From Burkholderiales bacterium Ga0077544 (lineage in GTDB: Bacteria; Pseudomonadota; Gammaproteobacteria; Burkholderiales; Burkholderiaceae_D): a DNA stretch of 64,000 nucleotides. Position 1 is the stretch's first letter. The number at the start of each line of letters is the position of its first letter. The position numbers and the translations under genes were made by a program. The stretch covers positions 186,001 to 250,000 of the forward strand of contig LNEU01000018.1 in NCBI GenBank assembly GCA_001464355.1. The letters are read 5' to 3'. The notes under the pieces are model-generated. The model was given only the letters and a program-made list of their open reading frames with translations, did no database searches and was not told the origin of the DNA. Positions 1-9,451 of the stretch are shown one piece after another.

Positions 1-1
1 C

Positions 2-1396
2 CCTGCAGTAATGGCGGCATTTCTCAGCGTCGCCGTATTTGATTTCTTTTTCGTTCCGCCGCGCTTTTCATTTGCAGTCAGCGACGTACAGTATCTGGTT
101 ACCTTTGCAGTGCTGTTGGTGGTCGGATTGATTGTCGGTCAGCTGACATCGGGATTGCGTTTCCAGGCCAAGATTGCTGCACATAGGGAAGGCCGGGCAC
201 GTGCTCTGTATGAATTTTCTCGTGAGTTATCGGGGGCATTGCAAACTGAGCAGATATTCGAGATTACGCAATCCTTCATACAGAGAACCTTCCGTGCCAA
301 GGCCATATTGTTGTTGCCTGATGATGCGGCACGCTTGTCGCTTCCTTCCAATGTTGGTGGCAATGCTGCTAACCCAGCAGAACTCGATATCGGCATAGCG
401 CAATGGGCATTCGATCGCGCTACGCCAGCCGGTATGGGAACAGACACGCTGCCAGCTAGTATCTATTTTTATCTGCCCCTGGTCGCGCCGATGCGCACGC
501 GTGGCGTTCTGGCAATTCAACCCGAGAACCGGCGCTGGATTCTGATTCCCGAGCAAAGACAGCAACTCGATACCTTTGCCGCGCTTGCTGCGATTGCACT
601 TGAACGCGTGCATTACATCGAGGTAGCGCAAGACGCGCTGGTACGTATGGAGTCAGAACGTTTGCGCAATTCACTGCTGGCTGCGTTGTCGCATGATTTG
701 CGCACTCCGCTGACTTCGCTGGTTGGCTTGTCTGAATCGTTGACGATGTCGAAGCCGCCACTGACCAGCAGTCAGCAAGAACTTGCGCAAGCCTTGCACG
801 ATGAAGCGCTGCGCATGGGACATCTGGTTTCCAATTTGCTGGATATGGCGCGCATACAAAGCGGTGAGGTCAAACTCAATTTGCAATGGCAGGAATTTGA
901 AGAAGTTGTCGGCAGTGCATTGCGTGCCAGCCAATCCGCGATAGTTCGTCATGAGATCAAAACCAGGTTGGCGCATGACTTGCCGCTGGTACGCTTCGAT
1001 GCTGTATTGATAGAACGTGTGTTGTGCAACCTGATAGAGAATGCAGCCAAGTACACACCGGCCGGCTCGCGCATCACCATCGCGGCAGAAACCAACGGAC
1101 GTTTTCTGGAAGTGGCGGTCTATGACAACGGCCCAGGTCTGCCGACCGGACAGGAAGATGCCATCTTTGAAAAATTCACCCGAGGTGAACGTGAATCTGC
1201 AACGCCAGGCGTAGGCCTCGGATTGGCAATTTGCCGCGCCATCGTCGAAGCGCATCAGGGAATGATACGTGCAGCGCATTCGCCGGAGGGTGGTGCTTCC
1301 ATCAATTTCACTTTGCCGCTAGGCACACCGCCGACTATGCCGGACCTGGACAACGATATGGACAATCGCGACACCACTTTGGATCACGCATCATGA
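2..1396 (+). CDS. kdpD: Sensor histidine kinase KdpD, C-terminal part (5' end outside window)
   Basis: Inner-membrane sensor kinase of the KdpDE system, which controls the high-affinity K+ ATPase and responds to K+ limitation and osmotic stress. The window opens inside the gene: the frame is already open at base 2, so the N-terminal KdpD/USP domains are missing because of the window edge, not a mutation. Visible are the last membrane helices of the DUF4118 region (about residues 1-48 from the first ATG at base 11), a GAF-like segment (about 65-200), the dimerisation/phosphoacceptor box SHDLRTPL with His at about 228, and an ATPase domain with N-box NLIENAAKYTP, DNGPGL and GVGLGLAI. The stop overlaps the kdpE start (ATGA), so the two are translationally coupled. 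kdpFABC is not in the window and probably lies upstream. Confidence 0.95.
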   Translation, partial: PAVMAAFLSVAVFDFFFVPPRFSFAVSDVQYLVTFAVLLVVGLIVGQLTSGLRFQAKIAAHREGRARALYEFSRELSGALQTEQIFEITQSFIQRTFRAKAILLLPDDAARLSLPSNVGGNAANPAELDIGIAQWAFDRATPAGMGTDTLPASIYFYLPLVAPMRTRGVLAIQPENRRWILIPEQRQQLDTFAALAAIALERVHYIEVAQDALVRMESERLRNSLLAALSHDLRTPLTSLVGLSESLTMSKPPLTSSQQELAQALHDEALRMGHLVSNLLDMARIQSGEVKLNLQWQEFEEVVGSALRASQSAIVRHEIKTRLAHDLPLVRFDAVLIERVLCNLIENAAKYTPAGSRITIAAETNGRFLEVAVYDNGPGLPTGQEDAIFEKFTRGERESATPGVGLGLAICRAIVEAHQGMIRAAHSPEGGASINFTLPLGTPPTMPDLDNDMDNRDTTLDHAS

Positions 1397-2091
1397 GCGA
1401 AGCATTACCGATTGCATTGCTGGTTGAAGACGAACCGCAAATTCGCCGATTCGTACGCGCCGGTTTGGAAGAAGAAGGTTGGCAAGTCTTCGAATCGGAA
1501 ACCATTAAACGCGGACTGATCGATGCCGGCACACGCAAGCCGAACCTGATCGTGCTCGATCTCGGTTTGCCGGACGGCGACGGCGTGGATTTCATTCTGG
1601 ATGTGCGCAAGTGGTCGGCTGTCCCCATAATCGTGCTGTCGGCTCGCGTAAATGAAAGCGACAAGATCAAGGCACTCGATGCGGGTGCCGATGATTATTT
1701 GAGCAAGCCATTTGGTGTGGGAGAACTGCTGGCGCGTGTGCGTTCCACCGTGCGCCGACATCGCAAGTCAGCAAGCGATGAGCAAGAAGCGTTTCAATTT
1801 GGCGACGTCAAGCTGGATATGAAAGCGCACCTGGTTACCAAGGGGAATCAGATGGTGCATCTGACACCGACTGAATACCGCCTGCTGAGCGTGCTGGCAA
1901 CGAACGCCGGCCGCGTCGTAACGAATCCGCAATTGCTGCGCGAAGTGTGGGGGCCATCGCATTCGGAAAGTAGTCACTACTTGCGCATCTACATGGGACA
2001 TTTACGGCAGAAGCTGGAAGACGATCCTGCTCAACCGAAATACCTGTTAACGGAAACAGCGGTGGGTTATCGTTTGCTGCTGCCTTTGTGA
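1393..2091 (+). CDS. kdpE: Response regulator KdpE
   Basis: OmpR/PhoB-type response regulator, 232 residues, partner of KdpD. The receiver domain (about 1-120) has the acidic pair Glu12/Asp13, phosphoacceptor Asp56 in IVLDLGLPDGDG and the conserved Lys in YLSKPF. The winged-helix DNA-binding domain (about 130-230) contains LTPTEYRLLSVL and the C-terminal YLLTETAVGYRL typical of KdpE. The ATG at 1393 is chosen because it overlaps the kdpD stop by 4 bases and begins a normal N-terminus; a longer open frame upstream merely reads through kdpD out of frame. A terminator hairpin follows. Confidence 0.96.
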   Translation: MSEALPIALLVEDEPQIRRFVRAGLEEEGWQVFESETIKRGLIDAGTRKPNLIVLDLGLPDGDGVDFILDVRKWSAVPIIVLSARVNESDKIKALDAGADDYLSKPFGVGELLARVRSTVRRHRKSASDEQEAFQFGDVKLDMKAHLVTKGNQMVHLTPTEYRLLSVLATNAGRVVTNPQLLREVWGPSHSESSHYLRIYMGHLRQKLEDDPAQPKYLLTETAVGYRLLLPL

Positions 2092-2111
2092 TTCCCCATT
2101 ACTTTATGCTG

Positions 2112-2144
2112 AAAAAAAATGCACGCATGATGCGGGCATTTTTG
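2112..2144. terminator. Bidirectional rho-independent terminator between kdpE and the osmC-like gene
   Basis: Stem aaaaatgc (2115-2122) pairs with gcattttt (2136-2143), and inner cgca/tgcg closes a 3-base loop, with one mismatch between the two stem parts. Runs of A on the left and T on the right give a U-tract on either strand. It sits between convergent genes and can end both kdpDE (+) and the OsmC gene (-). Confidence 0.8.
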
Positions 2145-2158
2145 TTCTAAAAGCGATT

Positions 2159-2590
2159 TCAGGATTCAAGTTTTGCAGTCAGCGTAATCTCTGCATTGCC
2201 CTTGAATAGTTTGGATACCGGACAGCCGACCTTGGCGTCGTTTGCGATCTTTTCGAAACCGGCTTGATCGGTACCCGGTACTTTGCCGATCAGATCAAGA
2301 TGAATTTTACTAATTGCAAAACCACCTTCAACCTTGTCCAGCGTGACCGTTGCAGTGGTTTTCAAGCTGTCTGCGGTCAAGTTCGCTTTACCAAGTTCAC
2401 CTGACAATGCCATTGTGAAGCATCCCGCATGGGCTGCACCTATCAACTCTTCAGGGTTGGTGCCGGGACCATCTTCAAAGCGCGCCTTGAAACCGTATGG
2501 AGCTTCTTTCAGTACGCCGGTTTCCACCGAAATACTACCGATACCGTCCTTGATGCCGCCTTTCCATGCTGCTGATGCGGTTTTGTCCAT
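2159..2590 (-). CDS. OsmC-family peroxiredoxin
   Basis: Cytoplasmic thiol peroxidase of the OsmC/Ohr superfamily, 143 residues, expected to reduce organic hydroperoxides. The two reactive cysteines are visible: Cys57 in GAAHAGCFTMAL and Cys123 in AKVGCPVSKLF. The N-terminus (SAAWKGGIKDGIGSISVETG) and the GTNPEELIGAAHAGC block match the OsmC subgroup rather than Ohr. The start has a good Shine-Dalgarno (AAGGAG, about 6 bases upstream). Monocistronic: it converges with kdpE, and a separate porin lies upstream. Confidence 0.93.
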   Translation of the reverse strand: MDKTASAAWKGGIKDGIGSISVETGVLKEAPYGFKARFEDGPGTNPEELIGAAHAGCFTMALSGELGKANLTADSLKTTATVTLDKVEGGFAISKIHLDLIGKVPGTDQAGFEKIANDAKVGCPVSKLFKGNAEITLTAKLES

Positions 2591-2684
2591 GTACGTCTCC
2601 TTGAATGGTTGAGGTTAAAGATAGAGCGCTACAACCTTGATCGGTTCCATTGAATTTTCAAGGAACTATTTTTCATTAATGCAG

Positions 2685-2724
2685 AGAAAGAAAAGCCCGC
2701 GACATCGTTGTTGATGTCGCGGGC
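2685..2724 (-). terminator. Rho-independent terminator after the porin gene
   Basis: Perfect 12-bp inverted repeat gcccgcgacatc (2695-2706) / gatgtcgcgggc (2713-2724) with a 6-base loop. On the minus strand it is followed by ttttctttct. It lies 82 bases beyond the stop of the minus-strand porin gene and insulates it from the OsmC gene. Confidence 0.88.
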
Positions 2725-2806
2725 AGATTCATGCCTCTTCTAGCTGTGAACTAGTTGATTGAGCATGGGCGCATCAGTAAAGATGCTTAGGCGTGAAAAT
2801 ACAAGC

Positions 2807-3559
2807 TTAGAAGGTTTTGCTGACGGTCAGAACCAAGGCGGTTTTTCCCATGAACTTGCCGTTGACTGGCGATGCGTACGCGTCTTTATCAGCATTAGTG
2901 CCAATCACGGCAAGCGCACCGGTTGCAATGCCGAAATCTTTGGTGACGCCGACTTTCCAATCGGTGTAGCTGTAGCGATTATTATCTACGCCGCCGTTAC
3001 TGCCTTCTACTGTTTGATGACCTGCATGCAGGTTCAGGATAAAGCCTTCACCGACGTCAAGATTCATCCCCGCATCCAGATATCCGCTGCCATCGCTATC
3101 CACGAAGCCGAATAGATTAGTGACAGAGCGCGAGTATTTAATATACGCAGGCCCATAACCAAGTTGTGCGTAGAGCTCAGTGGTGTTGGCGCTTGGGTTC
3201 AAGTCATTGGATGGATAAACGTAAGTTAGTACGCCGACGTCATACGACACATCTTCGGTAATGGCACCGCGCTTGCCGCCATACACATCGACTTCGACGC
3301 TGCCGCTACCACCAGCATCTTTGACGAATTTGATCGTGGAAAGCCAGGTCCCTAGATAGAAACCCGTTGGGTTGTTGAAATAGTCGGCGCCGCCTTGCAA
3401 TGCCGGCTCCACGCGTGTCTGCGAAATGCCCCGGAAACGATAGTCAGATGTAATTGCTGCATTGAAACTGACTTCGCTATCAGACTTCTGTTCTTGTGCG
3501 TATGCGATGCTATTGGTAAATGCGGCAGTTATCGCGGCAACAACGATCAATTTTTTCAT
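2807..3559 (-). CDS. TorF-family putative outer-membrane porin
   Basis: 250-residue exported beta-barrel protein. Signal peptide about 1-21 (cleavage near IAYAQ|EQ). The mature N-terminus has VSFNAAITSDYRFRGISQTR, the hallmark of the TIGR02001/TorF-like family, followed by alternating amphipathic strands and a C-terminal aromatic residue (VSKTF) for outer-membrane insertion. Family members are small porin-like proteins, often annotated only from this motif; the substrate is unknown. A strong Shine-Dalgarno (GGAGGA) precedes the ATG, and a good terminator follows. Single-gene transcription unit, divergent from copA. Confidence 0.88.
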   Translation of the reverse strand: MKKLIVVAAITAAFTNSIAYAQEQKSDSEVSFNAAITSDYRFRGISQTRVEPALQGGADYFNNPTGFYLGTWLSTIKFVKDAGGSGSVEVDVYGGKRGAITEDVSYDVGVLTYVYPSNDLNPSANTTELYAQLGYGPAYIKYSRSVTNLFGFVDSDGSGYLDAGMNLDVGEGFILNLHAGHQTVEGSNGGVDNNRYSYTDWKVGVTKDFGIATGALAVIGTNADKDAYASPVNGKFMGKTALVLTVSKTF

Positions 3560-3816
3560 CTATTTATTCCTCCGTTATTAAATAAAAGTGACAGCGAACA
3601 AAGCAGCCAGCTTCAGTGCGGCTCGCGAGTAAATACGCATATGGAGATCTGTGTTCGCTATCGTGAAACGCAGCTTATAGATCAAGGAATAAAGATTTTC
3701 TAAAAAGACGTGTGTTCTACGTAAACGCGCTATATAAATTGCGCTGTACACAAACTGGTTTGAATGTCTCCGTGGCTTCAGAAATATTCACATCTCGTTG
3801 AAAAATGATTTAAGAC
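3560..3816. other. Intergenic region between divergent porin and copA
   Basis: No credible gene here. It must hold the minus-strand porin promoter; the GGAGGA ribosome site of the porin is at its left edge. The right part runs into the copA promoter. No repeat or structured element was recognised. Confidence 0.6.
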
Positions 3817-3847
3817 TTGACCTTCCAATCATGGGAAGGATTAAAGT
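3817..3847 (+). promoter_or_regulatory. CueR-type (MerR-family) metal-responsive promoter of copA
   Basis: A -35 ttgacc (3817-3822) and a -10 taaagt (3842-3847) are separated by 19 bp, the over-long spacer typical of MerR-family promoters. Inside the spacer is the dyad ccttcc-N7-ggaagg (3821-3826 / 3834-3839), which matches the known CueR operator core. Activation by Cu(I)-bound CueR is therefore expected. No merR/cueR-like gene is visible in the window, so the regulator must be encoded elsewhere. Confidence 0.85.
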
Positions 3848-3880
3848 CAGGTAAAGGTATCCACCTTAGCGAGGAACGTC

Positions 3881-6388
3881 ATGCAGCAATCCAGTCAGAA
3901 AATCGTAGTTGTGCCGAATATTTCGCTGTCCGTAGAAGGGATGACTTGCGCATCCTGCGTGGGGCGAGTGGAGCGTGCGCTCCAGGCAGTGCCGGGCGTC
4001 AAGCAGGCATCGGTCAATCTGGCAACAGAGCGCGCCACCATACAGCTGGACAATGAGGTAAAACGCTCAGCCCTGGTGGAGGCGATAGAGCATGCAGGGT
4101 ATGCGGTGCAGGCCGACAATTCTATCGATCTGAATATCGAAGGAATGACTTGCGCGTCGTGTGTCGGCAGAGTAGAGCGTGCATTATTGGCGATACCAGG
4201 CGTGCAATCTGCAGTGGTCAATCTGGCGACAGAGCGGGCGAGCGTGGTTGCCGGCGATGTGGTCCATGCAAGTGCATTGATTGCGGCTATTGAAAAAGCC
4301 GGTTATCAGGCGATATTGATAGAGCAAACCACAAGCAGCGATGACGCGGCGGCACAGCGACGTGATGAAGAGCTCAGGATATTGCATAGAGATTTGCTGA
4401 TTGCTGCACTGCTATCTGCACCGGTGTTCGCTATCGAAATGGGCGTGCACCTGATTCCAGGCATGCACGAAAGGATTGCAGCGACAATCGGGATGCAGGC
4501 TAGCTGGTGGTTGCAGTTCATCCTGACCACCATCGTTTTGTTTGTGCCCGGCCTCAGATTCTACAAAAAGGGGCTGCCTGCATTGTGGCGGCGCGCACCT
4601 GACATGAACTCGCTGGTAGCGGTCGGCACTTTGGCGGCCTACGGGTTTTCCGTTGTCGCGACCTTTATGCCATTCTTGCTGCCGAGCGCAACCATTGCGG
4701 TTTATTACGAAGCGGCAGCGGTCATCGTGACGCTGATTTTGCTAGGACGTTTTCTGGAGGCCAAGGCAAAGGGGCGTACGTCGGAGGCGATCAAACGTCT
4801 GGTGGGCTTGCAGGCAAAAACTGCGCGGGTGCGTAGAGAATTAACCGTCATTGATCTGCCGGTGGCCGATGTGCTGACTGGCGATATTGTTGAGATTCGG
4901 CCCGGTGAACGCATTCCCGTGGATGGCGTGGTGATCGATGGTGCCAGCTTTGTCGACGAATCGATGATCACTGGTGAACCGGTGCCTGTCGAGAAGCTAC
5001 TGGATGGCGCCGTTGTGGGTGGCACCATCAATCAGACCGGTGCGCTTGCCATCAAGGCGACGGCGGTAGGGGGCGCGACCGTGCTCGCGCAAATCATCAG
5101 GATGGTGGAACAAGCGCAAGCTTCCAAGTTGCCGATTCAGGCGCTGGTCGATCGCGTCACGATGTGGTTCGTTCCGGCTGTCATGGGCGTCGCTGCGCTG
5201 ACCTTCCTGATCTGGTTCTTTTTCGGGCCTGATCCGGCGCTGACGTACGGTCTGGTCAATGCAGTAGCCGTCCTAATTATCGCGTGTCCATGTGCAATGG
5301 GCTTAGCCACCCCGACGTCCATCATGGTTGGAACCGGACGTGGTGCAGAGATGGGCATATTGTTTCGCAAGGGCGAAGCGCTGCAACTATTAAAAGAGGC
5401 AACAGTGGTCGCTGTAGACAAGACCGGTACGCTGACCGAAGGCAAACCGGCACTGACCGATATGGTAGTGACAGATGGCTTTGTGCGCGATGAGGTGTTG
5501 GCAAAGATTGCTGCTGTAGAAGGAAAATCGGAACATCCGATTGCGCGCGCGATAGTCGCCGCTGCGCAAGCCAGCGGCCTGGTGTTGCCGACAGTGACGA
5601 GTTTTGATTCGGTGACCGGCTTTGGTGTGCGTGCGCTGGTCACGCTAGCCGGCGCAGAAACGCGTGTCGAAATCGGTGCCGATCGCTACATGCGCAAACT
5701 GGGACTCGATCCTTCCGTCTTTGCGTCTGTTGCAACCCAGCTTGGCGACGATGGCAAGACACCCATGTATGCGGCAATTGATGGTCGTCTCGCTGCCATC
5801 ATTGCTGTTGCCGATCCCATCAAGGCGACGACCGCTGACGCCATCAAGGCGCTGCATGCACTTGGATTGAAAGTCGTGATGATCACCGGCGACAACCGCA
5901 GAACCGGCGAGGCGATCGCGCGTAAATTGCAGATTGATGAAGTGATCGCCGAAGTACTGCCGGACGGAAAAGTGGCGGCAGTCAAACGGCTGAAGCATGA
6001 TTATGGTCGGCTGGCCTATGTCGGAGACGGCATCAACGATGCGCCAGCGCTGGCCGAAGCTGATGTCGGGATCGCGATAGGCACGGGCACCGATGTCGCC
6101 ATTGCAGCCGCCGATGTGGTGCTGATGTCCGGCAGCCTGAACGGTGTGCCGAACGCGATTGCGCTTTCCAAGGCAACGATAGGTAATATTCGGCAAAATC
6201 TCTTTTGGGCTTTTGTGTACAACTGCGCGCTGATTCCTGTGGCGGCGGGTGCGTTGTATCCGGTCAACGGCTTGCTGCTGTCGCCGGTGTTTGCTGCCGG
6301 TGCGATGGCTTTGTCTTCAGTCTTTGTGTTGGGGAATGCGCTGCGTCTGAAGAAATTTCAACCGCCATCAGTGAGCGATATAGCGTAA
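3881..6388 (+). CDS. copA: Copper-exporting P1B-type ATPase CopA
   Basis: 835-residue inner-membrane Cu(I) export ATPase. Two tandem N-terminal metal-binding domains carry GMTCASC (Cys23/Cys26 and Cys91/Cys94). Then come eight predicted helices, the actuator TGEPVPV, the transmembrane metal site CPC (Cys469-Pro-Cys471), phosphorylation site DKTGTLT with Asp513, SEHPIARAI (the HP motif), and hinge [20 protein letters not shown]. Length and order are normal for CopA. The start has AGGAA 6-8 bases upstream and lies 33 bases after the CueR-type -10. No chaperone or cueR gene is adjacent; a CDF transporter follows after about 170 bases. Confidence 0.97.
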   Translation: MQQSSQKIVVVPNISLSVEGMTCASCVGRVERALQAVPGVKQASVNLATERATIQLDNEVKRSALVEAIEHAGYAVQADNSIDLNIEGMTCASCVGRVERALLAIPGVQSAVVNLATERASVVAGDVVHASALIAAIEKAGYQAILIEQTTSSDDAAAQRRDEELRILHRDLLIAALLSAPVFAIEMGVHLIPGMHERIAATIGMQASWWLQFILTTIVLFVPGLRFYKKGLPALWRRAPDMNSLVAVGTLAAYGFSVVATFMPFLLPSATIAVYYEAAAVIVTLILLGRFLEAKAKGRTSEAIKRLVGLQAKTARVRRELTVIDLPVADVLTGDIVEIRPGERIPVDGVVIDGASFVDESMITGEPVPVEKLLDGAVVGGTINQTGALAIKATAVGGATVLAQIIRMVEQAQASKLPIQALVDRVTMWFVPAVMGVAALTFLIWFFFGPDPALTYGLVNAVAVLIIACPCAMGLATPTSIMVGTGRGAEMGILFRKGEALQLLKEATVVAVDKTGTLTEGKPALTDMVVTDGFVRDEVLAKIAAVEGKSEHPIARAIVAAAQASGLVLPTVTSFDSVTGFGVRALVTLAGAETRVEIGADRYMRKLGLDPSVFASVATQLGDDGKTPMYAAIDGRLAAIIAVADPIKATTADAIKALHALGLKVVMITGDNRRTGEAIARKLQIDEVIAEVLPDGKVAAVKRLKHDYGRLAYVGDGINDAPALAEADVGIAIGTGTDVAIAAADVVLMSGSLNGVPNAIALSKATIGNIRQNLFWAFVYNCALIPVAAGALYPVNGLLLSPVFAAGAMALSSVFVLGNALRLKKFQPPSVSDIA

Positions 6389-6557
6389 TCATCACCATGA
6401 GTCGCAGGTAGCGGGATGATCCGAAGAAATCCCTGACGTCACCGTAGTACGCAAACTGAGATAATGCTGCTGCGATCAAAATATAGATGCAGTTGGCACT
6501 TCCGCGAGTATGGATATTCAAGCTCGCATCGCCTGCAAGCCGATAAGGAAATTTACT

Positions 6558-7613
6558 TTGAGTAAGCAGCACATCAAGCCGCACAGTGGTCATGATGATC
6601 ACCATCATCATGACCACGGTCCTGATCACGATCACAGTCACGATCAGGAACACAAACGCCACGACCATTCCGCACATGCGCATTCAGAGCACGCTCACGC
6701 CGGCCATGATCATGCGGGTGGTGCGCACAGTCATGCGCCGTCAGTGACTGAAGCAAATGAAAAACGCATCCGGATCGTCTTTTTGATGACCGCCGGTTAT
6801 GCGGCAGTACAAGCAGTAGGCGGCTGGATGTCGGGTTCGCTGGCATTGATTGCCGATGCCGGGCATATGGTGTCTGACGCGGCGGCTTTGTTGCTGGCGC
6901 TGATCGCTTATCGTGTTGCTGCACGTGCACCCGATGCGTTAAGAACCTATGGTTTTCACCGCGTACGCGTGTTGGCGGCATTGGCCAATGGCGCCGCACT
7001 GCTATTGCTGGTGGCCTGGATCGCGTGGGAAGCGGTTGCCCGTTTTCGTTCACCCACTGCAGTTCTTGCCGGACCGATGCTGGTCGTCGCGATGATTGGA
7101 TTGTGCGTGAATTTGGCAGGTGCGTATGTATTATTGAGGGGAAATCAGGGCGACGGCAACCTGAGAGGCGCCTTGCTGCATGTGCTGGGCGATCTGCTGG
7201 GATCTGTAGGCGCGATTGCGGCGGCGGTAGGCATCATGCTTACCGGCTGGACCTTGCTTGATCCTATCTTGTCGGTACTGGTTGCGGTACTGGTGGTGCG
7301 GTCTGCATGGGGCTTGGTATCCGATTCGATTTTCATTCTGTTACAGGGCACACCACGCGGTCTGGATATCAAGGGCGTGGAAGCGGATATCGCGTCCTTG
7401 CCCGGGATTGCAGAAGCAGGGCATCTGCATGCGTGGACACTCACCGACACCAGTATTGTGGCAACCATACACGTCACGCCCGCGCCTGGTTCAGATCCGC
7501 TGACGCTGCCAAAGCTAGTGGTGGCGCGCTTGAAAGATCAGCACGCAATTGAACATGCAACCGTGCAGGTTGATCCGCCCGGCGGGATGCAGCAGCCCTG
7601 CGCGAATACCTGA
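6558..7613 (+). CDS. czcD: Cation diffusion facilitator (CzcD-like), His-rich
   Basis: Inner-membrane Zn2+/Co2+/Cd2+ : H+ antiporter of the CDF family. The N-terminus is a long histidine/aspartate tract (HDDHHHHDHGPDHDHSHDQ and further HAHSEHAHAGHDHAGGAHSH) that would bind metal. Six helices follow with the two CDF metal-site motifs: ALIADAGHMVSDA (helix 2) and HVLGDLLGSVG (helix 5). The C-terminal ferredoxin-like cytoplasmic domain includes AGHLHAWTL. I prefer the TTG at 6558 because AAGGAAA ends 6 bases before it and the protein then begins MSKQHIKPHSG; an in-frame ATG at 6510 would add 16 residues with a weaker ribosome site. It lies between copA and czcICBA, consistent with zinc/cobalt/cadmium resistance. 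Confidence 0.92.
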   Translation: MSKQHIKPHSGHDDHHHHDHGPDHDHSHDQEHKRHDHSAHAHSEHAHAGHDHAGGAHSHAPSVTEANEKRIRIVFLMTAGYAAVQAVGGWMSGSLALIADAGHMVSDAAALLLALIAYRVAARAPDALRTYGFHRVRVLAALANGAALLLLVAWIAWEAVARFRSPTAVLAGPMLVVAMIGLCVNLAGAYVLLRGNQGDGNLRGALLHVLGDLLGSVGAIAAAVGIMLTGWTLLDPILSVLVAVLVVRSAWGLVSDSIFILLQGTPRGLDIKGVEADIASLPGIAEAGHLHAWTLTDTSIVATIHVTPAPGSDPLTLPKLVVARLKDQHAIEHATVQVDPPGGMQQPCANT

Positions 7614-7703
7614 TCATTCAGTGCGCACAAGTTATTGATACGCGGCCCGATACCAATGTGCCGCAAGGGATAATTTAAAAGTGGGATAAAATCCCGCTAA
7701 CTT

Positions 7704-8066
7704 ATGAAACGTCTTCTGATAATTTTGATGCTGATCGTTGTGCCGCTCCAGCTTAGCTGGGCCGCGGCCGCAGTGTATTGCGAGCATGAAATCAATCCGA
7801 AGACCGTGCATTTCGGGCATCACGAGCACGAGCATAAGGACATTGCATCTGCCGGCGAGCTAGAAAAGGACACGCCCACATCCGCATTCGCGATAGATGG
7901 TGATTGCACTTCCTGCCACTTGGGCAGTGTCGCTCTGCCGAGCATCACGCCAGCGATCACTTTGGATGTGCTGAGCACGCCATTAGTTATTTCTTACAAT
8001 TCCTTGCTTGCTTCAAGTCGTCCATCCCGACCTGAACGTCCCAAATGGGCAGTCGCCGCTTCCTGA
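7704..8066 (+). CDS. czcI: CzcI-like small metal-efflux accessory protein
   Basis: 120-residue exported protein that opens the czc operon. Signal peptide about 1-21 (MKRLLIILMLIVVPLQLSWA). The mature part has CEHE, HFGHHEHEHKD and CTSCH, a metal-ligand-rich set, and ends in a Pro/Arg-rich tail. Small size, the LSWAAAAVYCEHE opening and position before czcC match CzcI of Cupriavidus, proposed to modulate czc expression. A 7-bp hairpin (7681-7697) lies just before its start and no strong Shine-Dalgarno is visible. Function is inferred from family and context. Confidence 0.8.
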   Translation: MKRLLIILMLIVVPLQLSWAAAAVYCEHEINPKTVHFGHHEHEHKDIASAGELEKDTPTSAFAIDGDCTSCHLGSVALPSITPAITLDVLSTPLVISYNSLLASSRPSRPERPKWAVAAS

Positions 8067-8165
8067 TCCGGCGCCCGCTCTTTCTCTTTACTTTCTACTT
8101 TTGATGTAGTTTCTAGCGCAGGTCGTCGGATTCCCTTTGTCTGCTTTGTTTACCAAGGAAATTCG

Positions 8166-9443
8166 ATGCAAAAGTCCATATTGCCGCTTTTGTTTGCGGC
8201 ATCGATAGCATTTCCAGTTCATGCCCAGATTTCTTCAGATGCCGGCATGACATCAAGCACCAGCGTTGCGCAGCCCACAGCTTTAAAGCAGCTGACGCTT
8301 GCCGCTGCATTGCAGCTGGCGTTCAACGCCAATCCGGAAATTGCAGCAGCGCGGCACGAGGCGCACTCCGCTGAAGGCACAATTCAGCAAGCTGGCCTCA
8401 TCCCCAATCCAGAGCTCGCTACACTACTTGAAGACACAAGACGCGAAACGCGCACAACCACCGTGCAAATCAATCAGGCCATCGAACTAGGTGGAAAGCG
8501 CGGTGCACGTATTGCCGCCGCAGAACGCGGGCGCGACTTTGCACTCATCGAGCTAAGCGCAAAACAGGCCGACATACGTGCGATGGTCATCTCCAGTTTT
8601 TACGATGTCCTGATTGCGCAGGAACGCTATCTTCTCGCCGAAGGATCGGTCGCCTTGGCGCAGCGTGCCACGCTGATTGCATCCAGGCGTGTCTTGTCCG
8701 GAAAGATTTCCCCGGTTGAAGAAACGCGTGCGCGCGTAGCCGAATCAGGCGTGCGTATCGAGCTGGCGCAAGCGGCAAACGAACTGGCATCTGCACGTCG
8801 ACAATTGGCTGCGACCTGGGCCGATATCAATCCGCGCTTTGAGCGCGTCGAAGATGCGGTAATGGATATTCCTGCGTTGCCTCCTTTGCCAGAGTTGACG
8901 CAGCGCTTGCAACAGTCGCCGACTTTGCTGCGCGCAAAAATGGAAGTTGAACGCAGGCAGGCGATGGCAGAAGTGGAACGGTCGCGTCGCATTCCCGATC
9001 TGACGCTTAGTGTTGGTGCCAAGCGCGATGAGCAGTTGGGACGCAATCAGGCTGTAATCGGGCTGTCGATGCCACTACCCGTATTCGATCGCAATCAAGG
9101 CAATGTGCTCGAATCGCTTCGGCGCACTGACAAAGCGCGTGATGAACTGGTTGCGACGGAAGTCAATGCAAGCATGCAGTTGGGACAGGCGCATGGTCGC
9201 TTCAGCACTGCGCGTTTGGAGATGGAATTGATGAAAACCGACATCCTGCCGGGTGCACAGCGCAACTATGAAGCCACCACAAAAGGTTTCGAGCTCGGCA
9301 AGTTCAGTTTTCTGGAGGTGCTGGATGCGCAGCGGACTTTCTTTCAAGCGAAATCGCAGTATTTGCGTTCGCTGGCTGACACCTACCGTGCTGCAACCGA
9401 CATAGACCGCCTGTTGGGCGAACCATTTTCCATCATCAAGTAA
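8166..9443 (+). CDS. czcC: CzcC-like outer-membrane channel of RND metal efflux
   Basis: 425-residue TolC/OEP-fold protein forming the outer-membrane duct of a tripartite Co/Zn/Cd efflux pump. Signal peptide about 1-20 (PVHAQ). Two OEP repeats are recognisable: the first from LTLAAALQLAFNANPEIAAARHEA, the second ending with GKFSFLEVLDAQRTFFQAKSQYLRSLADTYRAATDIDRL. Long helical stretches lie between. Shine-Dalgarno AAGGAAA precedes the ATG. czcB starts 8 bases after the stop, so the two are coupled. Confidence 0.94.
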   Translation: MQKSILPLLFAASIAFPVHAQISSDAGMTSSTSVAQPTALKQLTLAAALQLAFNANPEIAAARHEAHSAEGTIQQAGLIPNPELATLLEDTRRETRTTTVQINQAIELGGKRGARIAAAERGRDFALIELSAKQADIRAMVISSFYDVLIAQERYLLAEGSVALAQRATLIASRRVLSGKISPVEETRARVAESGVRIELAQAANELASARRQLAATWADINPRFERVEDAVMDIPALPPLPELTQRLQQSPTLLRAKMEVERRQAMAEVERSRRIPDLTLSVGAKRDEQLGRNQAVIGLSMPLPVFDRNQGNVLESLRRTDKARDELVATEVNASMQLGQAHGRFSTARLEMELMKTDILPGAQRNYEATTKGFELGKFSFLEVLDAQRTFFQAKSQYLRSLADTYRAATDIDRLLGEPFSIIK

Positions 9444-9451
9444 TAAGGTCC

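Noticed and set aside
6264-6683. Minus-strand 139-residue frame rich in Val/Ile/Met
   Set aside because: It is the reverse complement of the copA 3' end, the gap and the His-rich start of the CDF gene; repetitive cat/gat codons create an artificial hydrophobic frame.
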